From positions 262,093-326,092 of the forward strand of contig CACVBU010001155.1 in the NCBI GenBank assembly GCA_902728285.1: a stretch of DNA of 64,000 nt, given 5' to 3'. The notes below the pieces were generated by a model. That model was not told the origin of the DNA and did not search any database. It saw only the letters and a program-made list of their open reading frames with translations. A program made the position numbers and the translations under genes. Source of the stretch: Clytia hemisphaerica. Its lineage: Eukaryota > Cnidaria > Hydrozoa > Leptothecata > Clytiidae. Shown here in pieces: positions 22,480-33,107 of the stretch. How positions within the stretch are numbered: position 1 is the stretch's first letter; the number at the start of each line of letters is the position of its first letter.

Positions 22480-25388
22480 TCACAATTTGAAAATATGTAA
22501 AAATTCTTCGACGGTTTTCCCATACTTCATAAAACAGTCAGGAAACCTGGAAAAACATTTGACAACTTGCTTCTTCAAGAAAGCGTTTGAAGCACCCTGG
22601 TTTCGCATTCGAATGAAAAGCTCAGTGACTCTAGGAGTCAGATCTTCAAACATGAGTGTGCTACGTGCTATCCGTAAAATTTCTGAAAAGACGGATCCAT
22701 AAAAAATGCACGATGGGATGTTACTGTCGGCATGTGGCATCCTTACAATGAAGAAGGGAAAGGCATCTCTCTTATCAAAAAGTTTATATCTAAAAATATT
22801 GTTTTCAACGGTGATATCTAAATCTAAAAACGATGCATGGTTTCCATGGTGCTCAACTTTGAGATCTAATTCTTTAGGGTAAATCTGTTTGTAGCAATTA
22901 TGAAACTCATCTCTGTCATTTAAGGCACACAAATCATCAATAAATCTACCTACAGAGTGGAAGTTATAGGCACTAGGCGAACTAGCAGAAATGAGACCTT
23001 TGACATACTCAGATTCAAAATGGTACAAAAACAGATTTGCCCAAAAAGGAGCAGGATCTATTCCCATGGGAATTCCAATGCACTGTTTAAGGATAGAATT
23101 GCCAACTTTGAAAAGCAATTTTTTATCAGAAAGGACACACACTCAGACAGTGAAGTACTAGTAAAGAACCTATCATCCTTCCCTTTTGTAGTCCAGTATG
23201 CTGAAGTATTTGAAAAACCAAGTTTATTTCTACAACCTAAATCAAACACAAAGTTAATAATTTTGGTTAAAATTTCAATGAGAAGATCGTGTGGAAGGGT
23301 TGTGTACAGTGTTGCAAAATCGAATGTCGAAATTCGTTTTGCTTTTTTCTTGGCATTGATTCTGTTAAGATGTCCAATAACAGGCGAAGAATTTTGTACA
23401 ACCCAGAACTTATTGAAACTAGAAAAGAAACGAGATTTATGATGGAATTGCTCAACATGTTTGTATAGAACTTTGAAGACCATGGATACAGCACGAGACA
23501 GCGGTTTGGTACTACATGATTTGGAAGCAATGATGAAGCGGCAACCAATAGGATTCTTATGCATTTTAGGAATCCAATACATAATGGGGAGAGTTTTCAT
23601 TTTGTCAGATAATGATAATCCAAATGTTTTACACAAGTTTTCGCTATTTTCTAAAATGGAGTTCAAATCAAGATTAGAAGGCTGATAGGTGTTATTTCCA
23701 GAGATTTCTCTAAGTAATCTAGAAACATAAAACTTTTTACAAATCAAAGCAAAGTTCTTAGATGCTTTGTCGATTGTGACAATGACAAATCTTTTCTGTA
23801 AGGTTTCCAGATATGCCAGCACTTCTGGATTCTTTAGAATAGGTTTAGTGTCATGTATTTTCGTTTTCTTTTTGAGTTTTCTAATCTTAATTTCAACTTT
23901 CGAAATAATTGTGTCCCTCCAAAATTTAAATGCCCTAGCTTTGAATTTAGTTTTTTGCTCTAAAGTATCAATGCATTCATCTAAACTAGTAATGATATTT
24001 TCTAAAGCTCTTTTAAAATTTACATGTTTTGGTTCACGGTAGTTGGGGCCTTTTGTTAAAAGTTTACGTAATTTAGAGTTTTCTACAATTCTCAAATCAC
24101 CAGTTATAATGTGTTGGTGGAAAGGATCACAAAATTCTGAATTAACACATTCACAACGATCAGAGTCAAGTGTAAATGAGACCTCATCATCGATAAAAAT
24201 AGAATTTACAGTGTCTTGATAATTGAGAATTTTATTTCGTATAGTTTTATGTAGAGAATAAGTGACAACTGGTCTATTTTCTTTGGTTGTGAAAGGTTCA
24301 GGAAGAAGTTCTAAAATGTCAGGTTGGTTTAAAATAGAAGGAAGATGAATGAGTTCTATGGCTTTGTTGTCAAAAAATACATTGCAAATATGTTTTGGTG
24401 CTACTTTCTTTGCTTTACTAGGGAGTGGAATATAAATAAGAGTTTCGATGATATCCAAAATGTAAAGATAGTGTTGCTCAGAGAAAGAGTCAAGAGAAAC
24501 CAAAGGACCACGTGAGATAATTTCGGAAGCAATTTTCTTCAAAGTCGATTTCTTTAGCCTGTTAAGTGCAACTCTGATATCATAGAAAGAATCAATGATG
24601 TCATTCTGAAGATGATTGTCAAGAAAATTGAAAAAGTCTGTGTGGCTAGAAAGTATTTGATGGTTATTTCTATTATTACCACTGTGTGTCATTCGAGAGA
24701 TAAATCTGGTGATTTTAGGAAATAGTTTTCCCACTGGAAGATTTTGATCATGTCCCCTAGCTCTCTCATTAAGACCGTAGGGGAAGACAGTTCGGAGCTC
24801 CTTCATCCAGAAATTTTCTCGGTCTACACGTTGTTTTCTAGCTTCTGGACAGACTTTCTTTTCTACATAACCATCCCCATTGAAAACTTCAATGACCTGA
24901 ATATTGAAACCTGCACCTGGGCAAGCATCTTTGAAATGATTTATCATATGTTGACAACCAGTCTTTGCAGTTCTATGGATGTTCATTCGGATATTTAATT
25001 GTTTTGTAGTTTCTCCAACATATTGTAGTTTACAATGTTTGCAAGAAAGAAGATATATAAGATTTTGAGAATGGCAGGAAATGGTTTCATTGGAATGATT
25101 TATTATTTGATAAGTTTTTTTAGTCACATTAGACATGAAAAAAGAATTTGTTGAAAGGTTAGGGCAAGTCATGCATCTAAGCCTGTGAGACTGTGCACGA
25201 CCGGATGGCTGATCCCCATTGGCTGATGAAACAGATGTGGAAGGACTTCCTGCTTCCGCTGAAACACCAACTACGGCTTTACCCTGTCGAGGATTAACCA
25301 ACCTCCTAGGGCGATTCCCACCATCCCTAGGGGAAGTCACCCGGGGAGGGGGCTGCCCTCCCCGAGTTTGCGATCTGGTTATAGGCAT
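22480..25388 (-). CDS. Naiad-type Penelope-like GIY-YIG nuclease / reverse transcriptase, one frameshift
   Basis: The protein copies element RNA into DNA at a nicked target. From the N-terminus I see a basic, Pro-rich leader, a CMTC zinc-knuckle-like motif, and a GIY-YIG nuclease (NLIYLLSCKHC..LQYVGE..R..IHR). After a linker come the TIDKASKNF motif, the palm motif FDFATLYTTLPHD, the B motif GIPMGIDPAPFWANLFL and the catalytic FIDDLCALND. The N-terminal nuclease followed by RT is the permuted order of the Naiad clade (known from published PLE work). The frame changes near 23111-23114, where one base is missing from a short A run (plus-strand view), between KNCF and KVGNS. The two parts, 25388-23058 and 23142-22480, otherwise join without loss. 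The ATG at 25388 has no earlier in-frame alternative that I trust. Confidence 0.88.
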
Positions 25389-25467
25389 GTCTAGAAAATA
25401 TAATAATTGAATCAGTGGTTAAAAAGTTAGATTTTTCATTTTAGTGGCTATATGTTCATGAACGGTA

Positions 25468-25561
25468 TATATATAGTCTAGAAGTATAAAACCTTCAACT
25501 ACTCAAAATGGAAACAATAAAGACAAAAACCCACAAAACAAAAAGACAATACAAATACAAC
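25468..25561 (-). repeat. 5' terminal direct repeat of Naiad copy 1
   Basis: Partner of 21502-21596. It lies about 80 bp upstream of the ORF start and may hold promoter sequence for the element. I looked for a hammerhead ribozyme core (CUGANGA followed by GAAA) here and found none. Confidence 0.8.
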
Positions 25562-26222
25562 AAAAATCTAGAATGAACATTCACAGAAAATCAATCAGGT
25601 TGGAGTAGAAAAGGAAAATATGATGACATAGAAATCCGTCAATGTAAAACTAGTGATCTAAAATGACTTTAAGGAAGAAAGTAACTCAATATGAGTTAAG
25701 ATGGAATGAAGTAACTCAATATGAGTCAAAAAAATATTTCAAGAAAACACATTATCTGTTCCTCAGTTTTCGACCTACACAGGATTTCGGCCTTTTACGA
25801 AAATATCCTCCTATATGATGGAAATAGGGTTGTGTAGGTAGGCCAAGCAGTGTTAATTAAACACCACCACAGATAAAAGATAGTAAAAAGATGTGTTTAT
25901 TGAAAGTATAAAACGCGCGCAATAATATAAAATAAACTAAAACGTAAAAACCACGGAACCAGCCGAAGAAACTAAAATTACAATGAGAAAAGAAGTATAC
26001 TTTCTACTAGACAAAGTTGCCACACCTTTGACACGTTTCTGCCACAACGTTGAAGAAAGCATACTAGAAGAGAAGGAACTGGGATTGGATTGCCACTATC
26101 CAACCCTGTGGCTCTCACACACATTTTACAGTTCAAAGAATAAGATGGAAAGAGTGGGGAAAGAATGAGAATTTAAAAAATCGGACTATAACCCGGTTCG
26201 AAGCCCCGTACACCGTGACCGC
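25562..26222. other. spacer between the two Penelope-like elements
   Basis: Probably 5' flank of copy 1 and 3' untranslated tail of copy 2. I see a 14-bp direct repeat AACTCAATATGAGT (about 25685 and 25714) and a GGTTCGAAGCC stretch at 26190 that resembles a tRNA T-arm but has no A box. No host gene. Confidence 0.4.
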
Positions 26223-28929
26223 TCACCGCAAGAGCTGGCGAACGAGTGAATCTTGAGAGAGTTGAAATCTTGAAAATTCTGAAAAATGACGAACTATAAC
26301 CCGTCGAAGACTGCAATCTAACTTTGCGTTTTCAGCACCTTGACATCGCATTCTTTGTATAAAAACTTTGGCTTTAACTTTCAAGTCCTCGAAAAGTAAC
26401 GTAGAACGAGCAATCCTGAGAAGTTCACCAACAAAAGAAGAATAAAAAATCGATTCTGGCAAGTTGCTATCTTTATGTGGCATTCGGACTATGGAAAAAG
26501 GAAATGCATCCCGTTTATCAAACAACTTATAAATAAATATCCCGTCTTTGATGGTAATATCCAGGTTTAAAAAAGAAGCATGATTACCCGAGTGCTCAAT
26601 TTTGAGTTCAAGCTCATCTGGATAGATATCTCTATACACAGACTGAAACAAGTTACCGTCATTGATAGCACACAAATCATCAATGAATCTTTTAGTCGAA
26701 TGAAAATGGCGAGCCTTAACCTTATTTTCCTCAATGACCCTGCTCATATACCTTTGTTCGTATTGGTAGAGGAAAAGATTAGCCCAAAATGGCGCCGGAT
26801 CGATTCCCATGGGAATCCCGATCACTTGACACATAACAATATCACCTGCATTGAAAAAACAATTTTTTATCAGATGTTTCATAGCAGTTTTCAAAGAATT
26901 CTGTGTAAAAGACACAGAAGATTTGGGTTTTGTTTTTGACCAATACGCTTTATCATTTTTAGAAATAGCGATAAACTTGCAGTTACCTGCATCAAATACA
27001 AAATCAATGACCTCTGATAGTTCTTTAATCAGTTTGTCATGAGGAATCTTTGTGTACAATGTACTAAAGTCAAAGGTGGAAATAGATTTGGCGTTTTTCT
27101 TTTTATTGATTCGGTTGAGTGAATCTAGTACTGGATCACAATTTTGAAGTACCCAAAATTTATTATAATTGCTCAAAAACTTTGCTTTTGTATGGAAATT
27201 TTCAACTTGTCTGTAAACAAGCTTAAAAACTAGACTGACAGATCTAGAAATCAGTTTGGTGGAACAATGTTTTGAAGCGATAATGAAACGTTTACCAGTA
27301 GGAGTCTTGTGTTTCTTTGGAGTCCAATAGATACATGGAAGATCCAAGTCCTTCTCAGAAACAGCAAGACCAAAACGTTTAGAAAAACGAACATTTTCAT
27401 TCACCATTTCTGCTTTATTCTGATTAACTCTAATGTATGTTTCATTTCCTGCACCCAAAATCCCAATCTCCTTCAAAATTACTTCAACATAGAAACGTTT
27501 ACAAATAAATGCAACGTTATTAGCAGCTTTATCAATGGGGACAATAACAAAATTAGTGTGTAAAACATTCAAATAATCAGTAACATCTTGTCTTTTGAGC
27601 ACAGAGCTCACTTTATTGTACCTGATCTTCTTTTTCAAAAACTTTATCTTTTTATCCACCTGTTTTAACACTTCAACTTTCCATTGAAGAAAGTTTTCGT
27701 CAGTCTCATTAATTTTGGCTGAAGTTTTATTCACAAAACTATCCAGACCACTAGAAATAACATCTCTGCATTTATTCCAATTGATATTTCGAGGTTCACG
27801 ATAATTTGGTCCCTTGGATATCAATTTTCGCAAATGGTTATTTTTAATGAAACTTAAATCTCCGGTCATGACATGACCATGGTCTAGATCAATAAAAGGA
27901 GAATCGTGACACTCACAAGATGGAAGGTTGGTGCCAAAAGTTTCTAAATCTGCTGTATTGATGGAATTTACAGTTTCTTTATAATTAAAGATTTTATTTC
28001 TAATCGTAGGAGTTAAAGAGTAAACAATCGATGGTGGATCTTTTTGAAGTATTTCAGGAAGTTTGGAATTCACACAAGGCTTGCGAAGAATATTTTTGAG
28101 CTGAATAAACTCAAGACCTTTATTGTGGAAATAAATAGGAAGGATGTGGGAAGGAGATTTCTTAACATTAGCTTTATCAATTTTCATAGTCTTTGTGAGA
28201 AAAGTATCGATCAATAATTCATACCATCTTTTCAGATGACTTTCGCAAGAAAAAAGTGAAGTGCTAGCTTGTTCTGCAAGTTTTCGTAAATTTGACTGTC
28301 GAAGCCTATCAAACAAAATGCGACATTTCTTGGAACGTTCTTCCGGAGAAAAAGAAAAAATGGAATGAACAAGAGAATCTAGATCAGAGATCCTAGCCTT
28401 AACTTTGGAGCGGTAACGGTGCTCAACAAACTTAGTGCCATGTCTGGGAAGAGGTGGAAATAATTTCCCAGCCGGAATGTCCTTGTTCATAGATTTTACT
28501 CGCTCATTCAAACCATATGGATAAATAGATCGTAAAGTTTTTATCCAATGATCTTCTCTTTCTAGTCGAAGTTTTAACATTGCAGGATCAATTTTCCCAT
28601 TTAAATAACCATCACCGGGCAAAAGTTCAAGAATCTGGATGGTAAAAGTAGCACCGGGACACACATTCTTATAGTGATCAATGGAAATTTCACAACCTGA
28701 TTTTCCTTTTCTGTGAATATTCATTCTAAGATTAAGAGAGACAGCACTTTCACCAACATATTGGACAAAACAAGACAAACACTGAAGAACATAAACATAA
28801 TTTTGCACTTTGCAATTAATGTTATCCACATCAACATCAAGTGCATGGACTCTGCCAGTCATATTTGATTTTACAAAGTTATTTTTAAGTAAGGCAGGAC
28901 ATATATATACCAAGTTTCAATTTAGTCAT
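26223..28929 (-). CDS. Naiad-type Penelope-like GIY-YIG nuclease / reverse transcriptase (copy 2)
   Basis: One long frame from 28913 to 26223 (about 896 codons) carries the same domains as copy 1. They are GIY-YIG (YVYVLQCLSC..QYVGE), PIDKAANNV, FDFSTLYTKIPHD, GIPMGIDPAPFWANLFL and the catalytic FIDDLCAINDG. All expected catalytic residues of the RT are present. The protein is clearly diverged from copy 1, so this is a different family, not a duplicate. The 5' end is imperfect. The frame has no ATG before stops at 28917-28919 and beyond, while an ATG at 28929 lies in another frame that meets this one at a short TA run, consistent with loss of a dinucleotide. The N-terminal CxxC of copy 1 is not conserved (only one Cys). 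No terminal repeats were found. Confidence 0.87.
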
Positions 28930-29014
28930 CAAGCCATCAAGCCCTCATATTTTTGGGTTACACGTTTTTTCTTTTTAGGAAACACACTTCCTTCCACAGG
29001 TTCCTGAGAAATAG

Positions 29015-29140
29015 TCTGAAGAAATCACTAAGTCCGAAAACGAAAGTGAATCCCAAAATGATAAACTACCTGATTTGGATTTAATCGAGAAATTGGGAAA
29101 TTCGGGGAAAATAACGACTTGCGTTTTCTCGGCATTTAGC
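29015..29140 (-). repeat. dispersed repeat A, inverted copy
   Basis: Reverse-complement match to 19545-19665. On the minus strand it falls within a 93-codon open frame (29256-28975). Both copies could encode EKTQVVIFPEFP, so the repeat may derive from a coding sequence. Whether that frame is real is unknown. Confidence 0.55.
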
Positions 29141-29492
29141 AGTGCGACACAAACAGCCATATAAACAAAACTCAACATTCTCACAAAAGTTGTCTTTTTG
29201 TTTTCCCAGACATTCGTCTCAAGCGTTCCCTTCCACAATAATTTATGTAATTGCAATTGCGGTCAGTCCACAGTCGGCTTCAACATATACACGTGTTTTT
29301 ATTTACGTGACCGAAGTGCCTACTAAAACAATCCGGGGGTTAATAGCGAAGCAACACAGCAGATTATTCGTAAGTATCTTTTGGCATTGACAATCAAATA
29401 CAATATATTATACTATATTTCCTTAATTCAAAAATCAAAAATTCATTTTTCATTCGCGAAAAATAAAAATAAAATAAAAATGAATTAATATT

Positions 29493-30602
29493 ACATACTA
29501 AGACGCCCCCGTCTTTTACTCTCATTTACTTTCCAATCTCGGCACGTGCAAAACGCCCGTCCGCCCAATATCCACCCAATCAGCTTAAATTCACTTTAAT
29601 TGTCCTTTGACATTCAAAAAATAGTATTTAAAAATTATAAAGTTATATTAATTACAAAAAACAAAAAGTTTGATACTTCATTAGTGAAATATTCAATAAA
29701 TTCCTGGTTTCAATTTTCAGTGGGCGTTCTTCTAGGGCTTCGTTTATCGCGCAATTTTTGCGTCACACAAACTTTCTCGGCCGCTCGTAATAATTATACA
29801 TTGCCAAATTTGGTTCTCCATTGTCGAGTCAGATCGATGGTGACGTCACCTAAGCATAAAAAAGAAAGGATTTCGTCAGTTTTATGCATATATTAATTTG
29901 CGAGATATTCTATTCGCCGCGCGAGCGCACTTTTCGTAGACTAGTCGGAGTACTTTCTTTTACTCGCGGGATTGATGGTAACTTTTCATCTTCGTTATTT
30001 TTAAAATGAAGCACAACCGAAAAAAAACGAAACTTCAGAAAGTTGCGTATTTCCAGTGAGTAAACGACTCTGACAATTAACAAAATTGATGATGATGATT
30101 TTTTTTCGGTCAGGCCAATGTCTCGTATTGGGGGTTCTAGTCTTGAGCCCAAAGCCTACGCAGGATTGCAGCGTTTGGGTAAACGAGACAAAACTCTAAA
30201 AAAGCTGGTGTTTTGACGCGCTTCCGTGCTCTCGAAATATCGCGGTTTGAGACGCACTGTTTAGCTGCTTCTTTACATACTAAAATGCCCCCATCTTTTA
30301 CTCTCGTCTAATTTAAGATCTCGGAACGTGCAATTAACGCCCGCCCACTCAATCATCTTTTAAGATTTAAAAATTCACTTTAATTGTCCTTCTTTGACTT
30401 TCAAAAAATAGTATTTAAAAACTATGAATGTCAGGCAAATGGGCAAATGTCTCGTATTGGGGGTTCTAGTCTTGACCCCTAACCTAAGACTACGCGAGAT
30501 TGAAGCGTTTGGCTTGGGTAAACAAAACAAAACTAAAAAAAGGCTGGTGTTTTGAAGCGCTTCCGTGCAATCGAAATATCGCTCTTTGTGACGCACTGCC
30601 AA
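29493..30602 (+). repeat. local duplication in A-B-A'-B' order
   Basis: Block A (29493-29642, from GCCCCCGTCTTTTACTCTC to AAAAAATAGTATTTAAAAA) recurs at 30272-30428. Block B (30110-30265, from CGTATTGGGGGTTCTAGTC to GACGCACTG) recurs at 30445-30600. Copies differ by scattered substitutions and small indels. I see no protein match in them. Confidence 0.65.
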
Positions 30603-30657
30603 TATGTTTTGCTACATTGTATTTGCAACCGAACCAGTCCGTCACAGCCCACTAATA

Positions 30658-30841
30658 GACCTTTTTTCAAAGAGGCCACCCTGTTGAATAATTATGTAGT
30701 CCAGCAGAAAAACAATGATAAAACCATGCATAATTATACAATATGCATGATACGGTAATTATGCATGGCTCTATCATTGTTTTTATGGCTGGACTACATA
30801 ATCATAATTATTCAACAGGACGTCCTCTTTGAAAAAAGGTC
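30658..30841. mobile_element. 184-bp palindromic MITE with TA target duplication
   Basis: The arms GACCTTTTTTCAAAGAGG... and its complement pair along almost the whole length, and the element is flanked by TA on both sides (30656-30657, 30842-30843). The centre holds ATTATGCATGG-type sequence. Tc1/mariner-like by target site; no transposase is present. It ends about 90 bp from the PIGBOS1-like stop codon. Confidence 0.75.
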
Positions 30842-30934
30842 TATAATAAAAGGCAGAAAGATATAATTGGAAGAATATCCCTGAACGTTTTTCTGTTTGA
30901 TTGAGATCAAGATAAAATCAAGATATACCTATAT

Positions 30935-31138
30935 TCATTGTTTCTTTTGTTGTCTGTCTGTATCAACAGCAGCAGTAGTAGTGGTGAGGTTCGTTGTGGT
31001 AATTTCGTGTTCTCTTTTTTCAAGTTCAGTTCTGTTTCGATGAACAAAATAGATAGGGTTGAAAATATAGAACCCACCTGCAATACCAACAAGTGATGCA
31101 ACAACAAGCTGACTGAAATGTATCCCTCTTACTCTCAT
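30935..31138 (-). CDS. PIGBOS1: PIGBOS1-like mitochondrial microprotein
   Basis: A single-exon ORF of 67 residues. Residues 8-27 match the PIGBOS1 signature as I remember it from human: F-x-Q-L, then an Ala, then GIAGG-x-YIF-x-P (here FSQLVVAS..GIAGGFYIFNP). That stretch is one hydrophobic segment near the N-terminus, followed by a charged tail (ELEKREHE) and a Thr-rich, then basic end. In mammals PIGBOS1 sits in the mitochondrial outer membrane and binds CLCC1 at ER contacts to tune the unfolded protein response (established); the same role here is inference. Human PIGBOS1 is 54 residues, so this is slightly longer, mostly through its C-terminal tail. No PIGB gene is visible beside it. The ATG at 31138 is the only good start. 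TGA ends the frame at 30935. Confidence 0.78.
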   Translation of the reverse strand: MRVRGIHFSQLVVASLVGIAGGFYIFNPIYFVHRNRTELEKREHEITTTNLTTTTAAVDTDRQQKKQ

Positions 31139-31492
31139 TGCTTTTCTTTCCGTTGTTGGTTGTAGTTACTTCAGTTCTTCCAGATTCTTCAGCCAGCTTT
31201 CAAAAAAAACATGTGTATTTGGTATTTGGTCCGTTTGCGTCCGCATGGACATTTTACATGAAAATTAACTCTGTTGTGAAGCAATACCTAAATTTGAACT
31301 TGGAATTTTTGGGCTTTAAAAAAACCTTCCATATCGAAAGAAAAGCTCATAGTTTTTTGAAAAAGTGTTTCAATCTATGGGAGAAAGCCTTTTAGGCCTC
31401 AACTTTCTTTTCATTTCGTCGAAAGAAGGCAAGAAAAGGGAATGGTAGAGGTGTGCAATGCAACGTGTTCCGCTTCCTTACCTCAACATCCG
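31139..31492. other. upstream flank of the PIGBOS1-like gene
   Basis: No repeat or second gene is recognised. The promoter of the microprotein gene should be here; no clear TATA box. An 85-codon plus-strand open frame (31138-31395) resembles nothing I know. Confidence 0.35.
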
Positions 31493-31501
31493 TTCGTAAA
31501 C

Positions 31502-33107
31502 GAGGCTCGGAAAACACGAGTTAAAAAACACGAGTTAAAAAACACGAGTTACAAAAAACACGAGTTACGTTAAATGTGACGTCATCAATGGGAAATGATG
31601 ACGTCACAAGTAGATAATTTAACTCGTCAATTTATGGTGCACCATAATCTTACGAGTTAATTAACTCGTCAATTTATGGTGCACCTTAAACTGACGAGTT
31701 AATTAACTCGTCAATTTATGGTGCACCTTAAATTGACGAGTTAAATTTTCATGAAACCAAGTTGGTCAAAAATTCTAAAATGGTGGTTAAATTATTTTTT
31801 GAGCCTATTTTTAGTTTAAAACTATTGGAATGGTAATTTTCTCTCATAATATTCTATAGTCTTTAACTGAGACAGCAGTTGACAAAAAGTATTTAGGCTG
31901 GCTCAAATGCTAAGGGAGGTCATATGTATAGAGTTTTGTTTCCTGTAGAGATTTAAAAATAAAATTACGAATTTTGAAGCTTTATAGCAAAATGAGGAGC
32001 TTTTCTTTTGGTAGCTGTGAATTTTTTGAAAAATCAATAAACGGGGGGGGGGGGGGGGTCCTAAAGTCTATTCACGATAAGTGTGCACTCTTTTTTCTTT
32101 TACCTATAACTTTTGAAGGAATTCTTCAATCTTTATAAATTTGGTATCGTTGGAAAGATATTAGTGAGTGGAACAATTTGAAATAAAAAAATCTTTAAAA
32201 GAATTCTAAAAATGAAGATGAAAATGAAGAAGAAAAAAATGAAGATCTTGTAGAAAAGTGCTATAACTTTCATTTTCACTGGAGAGATTCTTTGATCTTA
32301 GGAGATCATCACTGTGAAAAAATTTCATTAAAATATTTATTCAATATAAAGTTATGATACAAAGTTAATAAGTGATTGACCCCAAAAAACAGCAAAAAAC
32401 TGCAGAAAACAGCGTTTTTAGACGTCAATCAGCTTATAACTTTGTTTGATATCTTTTGACTGAATGATTATTTTTGAGAATTTTTTTCACAGTGATGACG
32501 TTCGATGATTAAGAATTCACTTCAGTGAAAATGATAGTTATAGCACTTTCTACAAGATCTTCATTTTTTTCTTCTTCGTTTTCATCTTCATTATTATAAT
32601 TTTTTTAAAGTTTTTTTTATTTCAAATTGTTCCACTCACTAATATCTTTCCAATGATACCAAATTTATAAAGATTTAAGAATTCCTTCAAAAGTTATAGG
32701 TAAATGAAAAAAGAGTGCACACTTATCGTGAATAGACTTTAATAAGGTCCGGGGGTTGGAAAAAATCGAAAAATTTTAATCTGAATTTTAGAATTTTTGA
32801 CCAACTTTGGTTTCATGAAAATTTAACTCGTCAATTTAAGGTGCACCATAAATTGACGAGTTAATTAACTCGTAAGATTAGGGTGCACCATAAATTGACG
32901 AGTTAATTAACTCGTAAGATTATGGTGCACCATAAATTGACGAGTTAATTAACTCGTAAGATTGAGGTGCACCATAAATTGACGAGTTAAATTATCTACT
33001 TGTGACGTCATCATTTCCCATTGATGACGTCACATTTAACGTAACTCGTGTTTTTTGTAACTCGTGTTTTTTAACTCGTGTTTTTTAACTCGTGTTTTCC
33101 GAGCCTC
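31502..33107. mobile_element. 1.6-kb foldback DNA transposon with 9-bp TSD (MULE-like)
   Basis: Inverted ends of roughly 285-310 bp begin GAGGCTCGGAAAACACGAG. They are flanked by TTCGTAAAC on both sides (31493-31501 and 33108-33116), a perfect 9-bp duplication. Each arm contains three or four ACACGAGTTA units, a palindromic TGACGTCAT pair, and several ACTCGTCAATTTATGGTGCACC-like units. No transposase is encoded. A 9-bp duplication fits Mutator-like elements. A second element (32064-32739) is inserted in the middle. Confidence 0.85.
32064..32739. mobile_element. 676-bp palindromic TA-flanked element (copy 1, nested)
   Basis: It starts AAGTCTATTCACGATAAG and ends with the exact complement, with TA on both sides (32062-32063, 32740-32741). 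The two halves pair along nearly the full length, with a centre around the CAGCAAAAAACTGCAG stretch. It is inserted inside the foldback element and is therefore younger. Confidence 0.85.

Larger units (their letters stand above)
21502..25561 (-). mobile_element. Penelope-like element, Naiad type (copy 1) with terminal direct repeats
   Basis: The unit carries one gene (25388-22480) bounded by direct repeats at 21502-21596 and 25468-25561, about 94 bp with one obvious substitution. Repeats of this kind (pseudo-LTRs) are usual in Penelope-like elements and arise from tandem or partial insertion. Their near identity suggests a recent insertion. A 46-base A run (22390-22435) lies in the 3' region. 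Confidence 0.85.

Noticed and set aside
21502-25561. Hammerhead ribozyme in the Naiad terminal repeats
   Set aside because: I searched both strands by eye for CUGANGA followed by GAAA at suitable spacing in the repeats and found none.
26185-26215. tRNA gene suggested by GGTTCGAAGCC
   Set aside because: There is no A box at the required distance upstream and no acceptor stem.
28917-28919. In-frame TGA as a selenocysteine codon in Naiad copy 2
   Set aside because: Several TGAs cluster together outside the conserved domain, none at a Cys position of copy 1, and a dinucleotide loss explains the frame.
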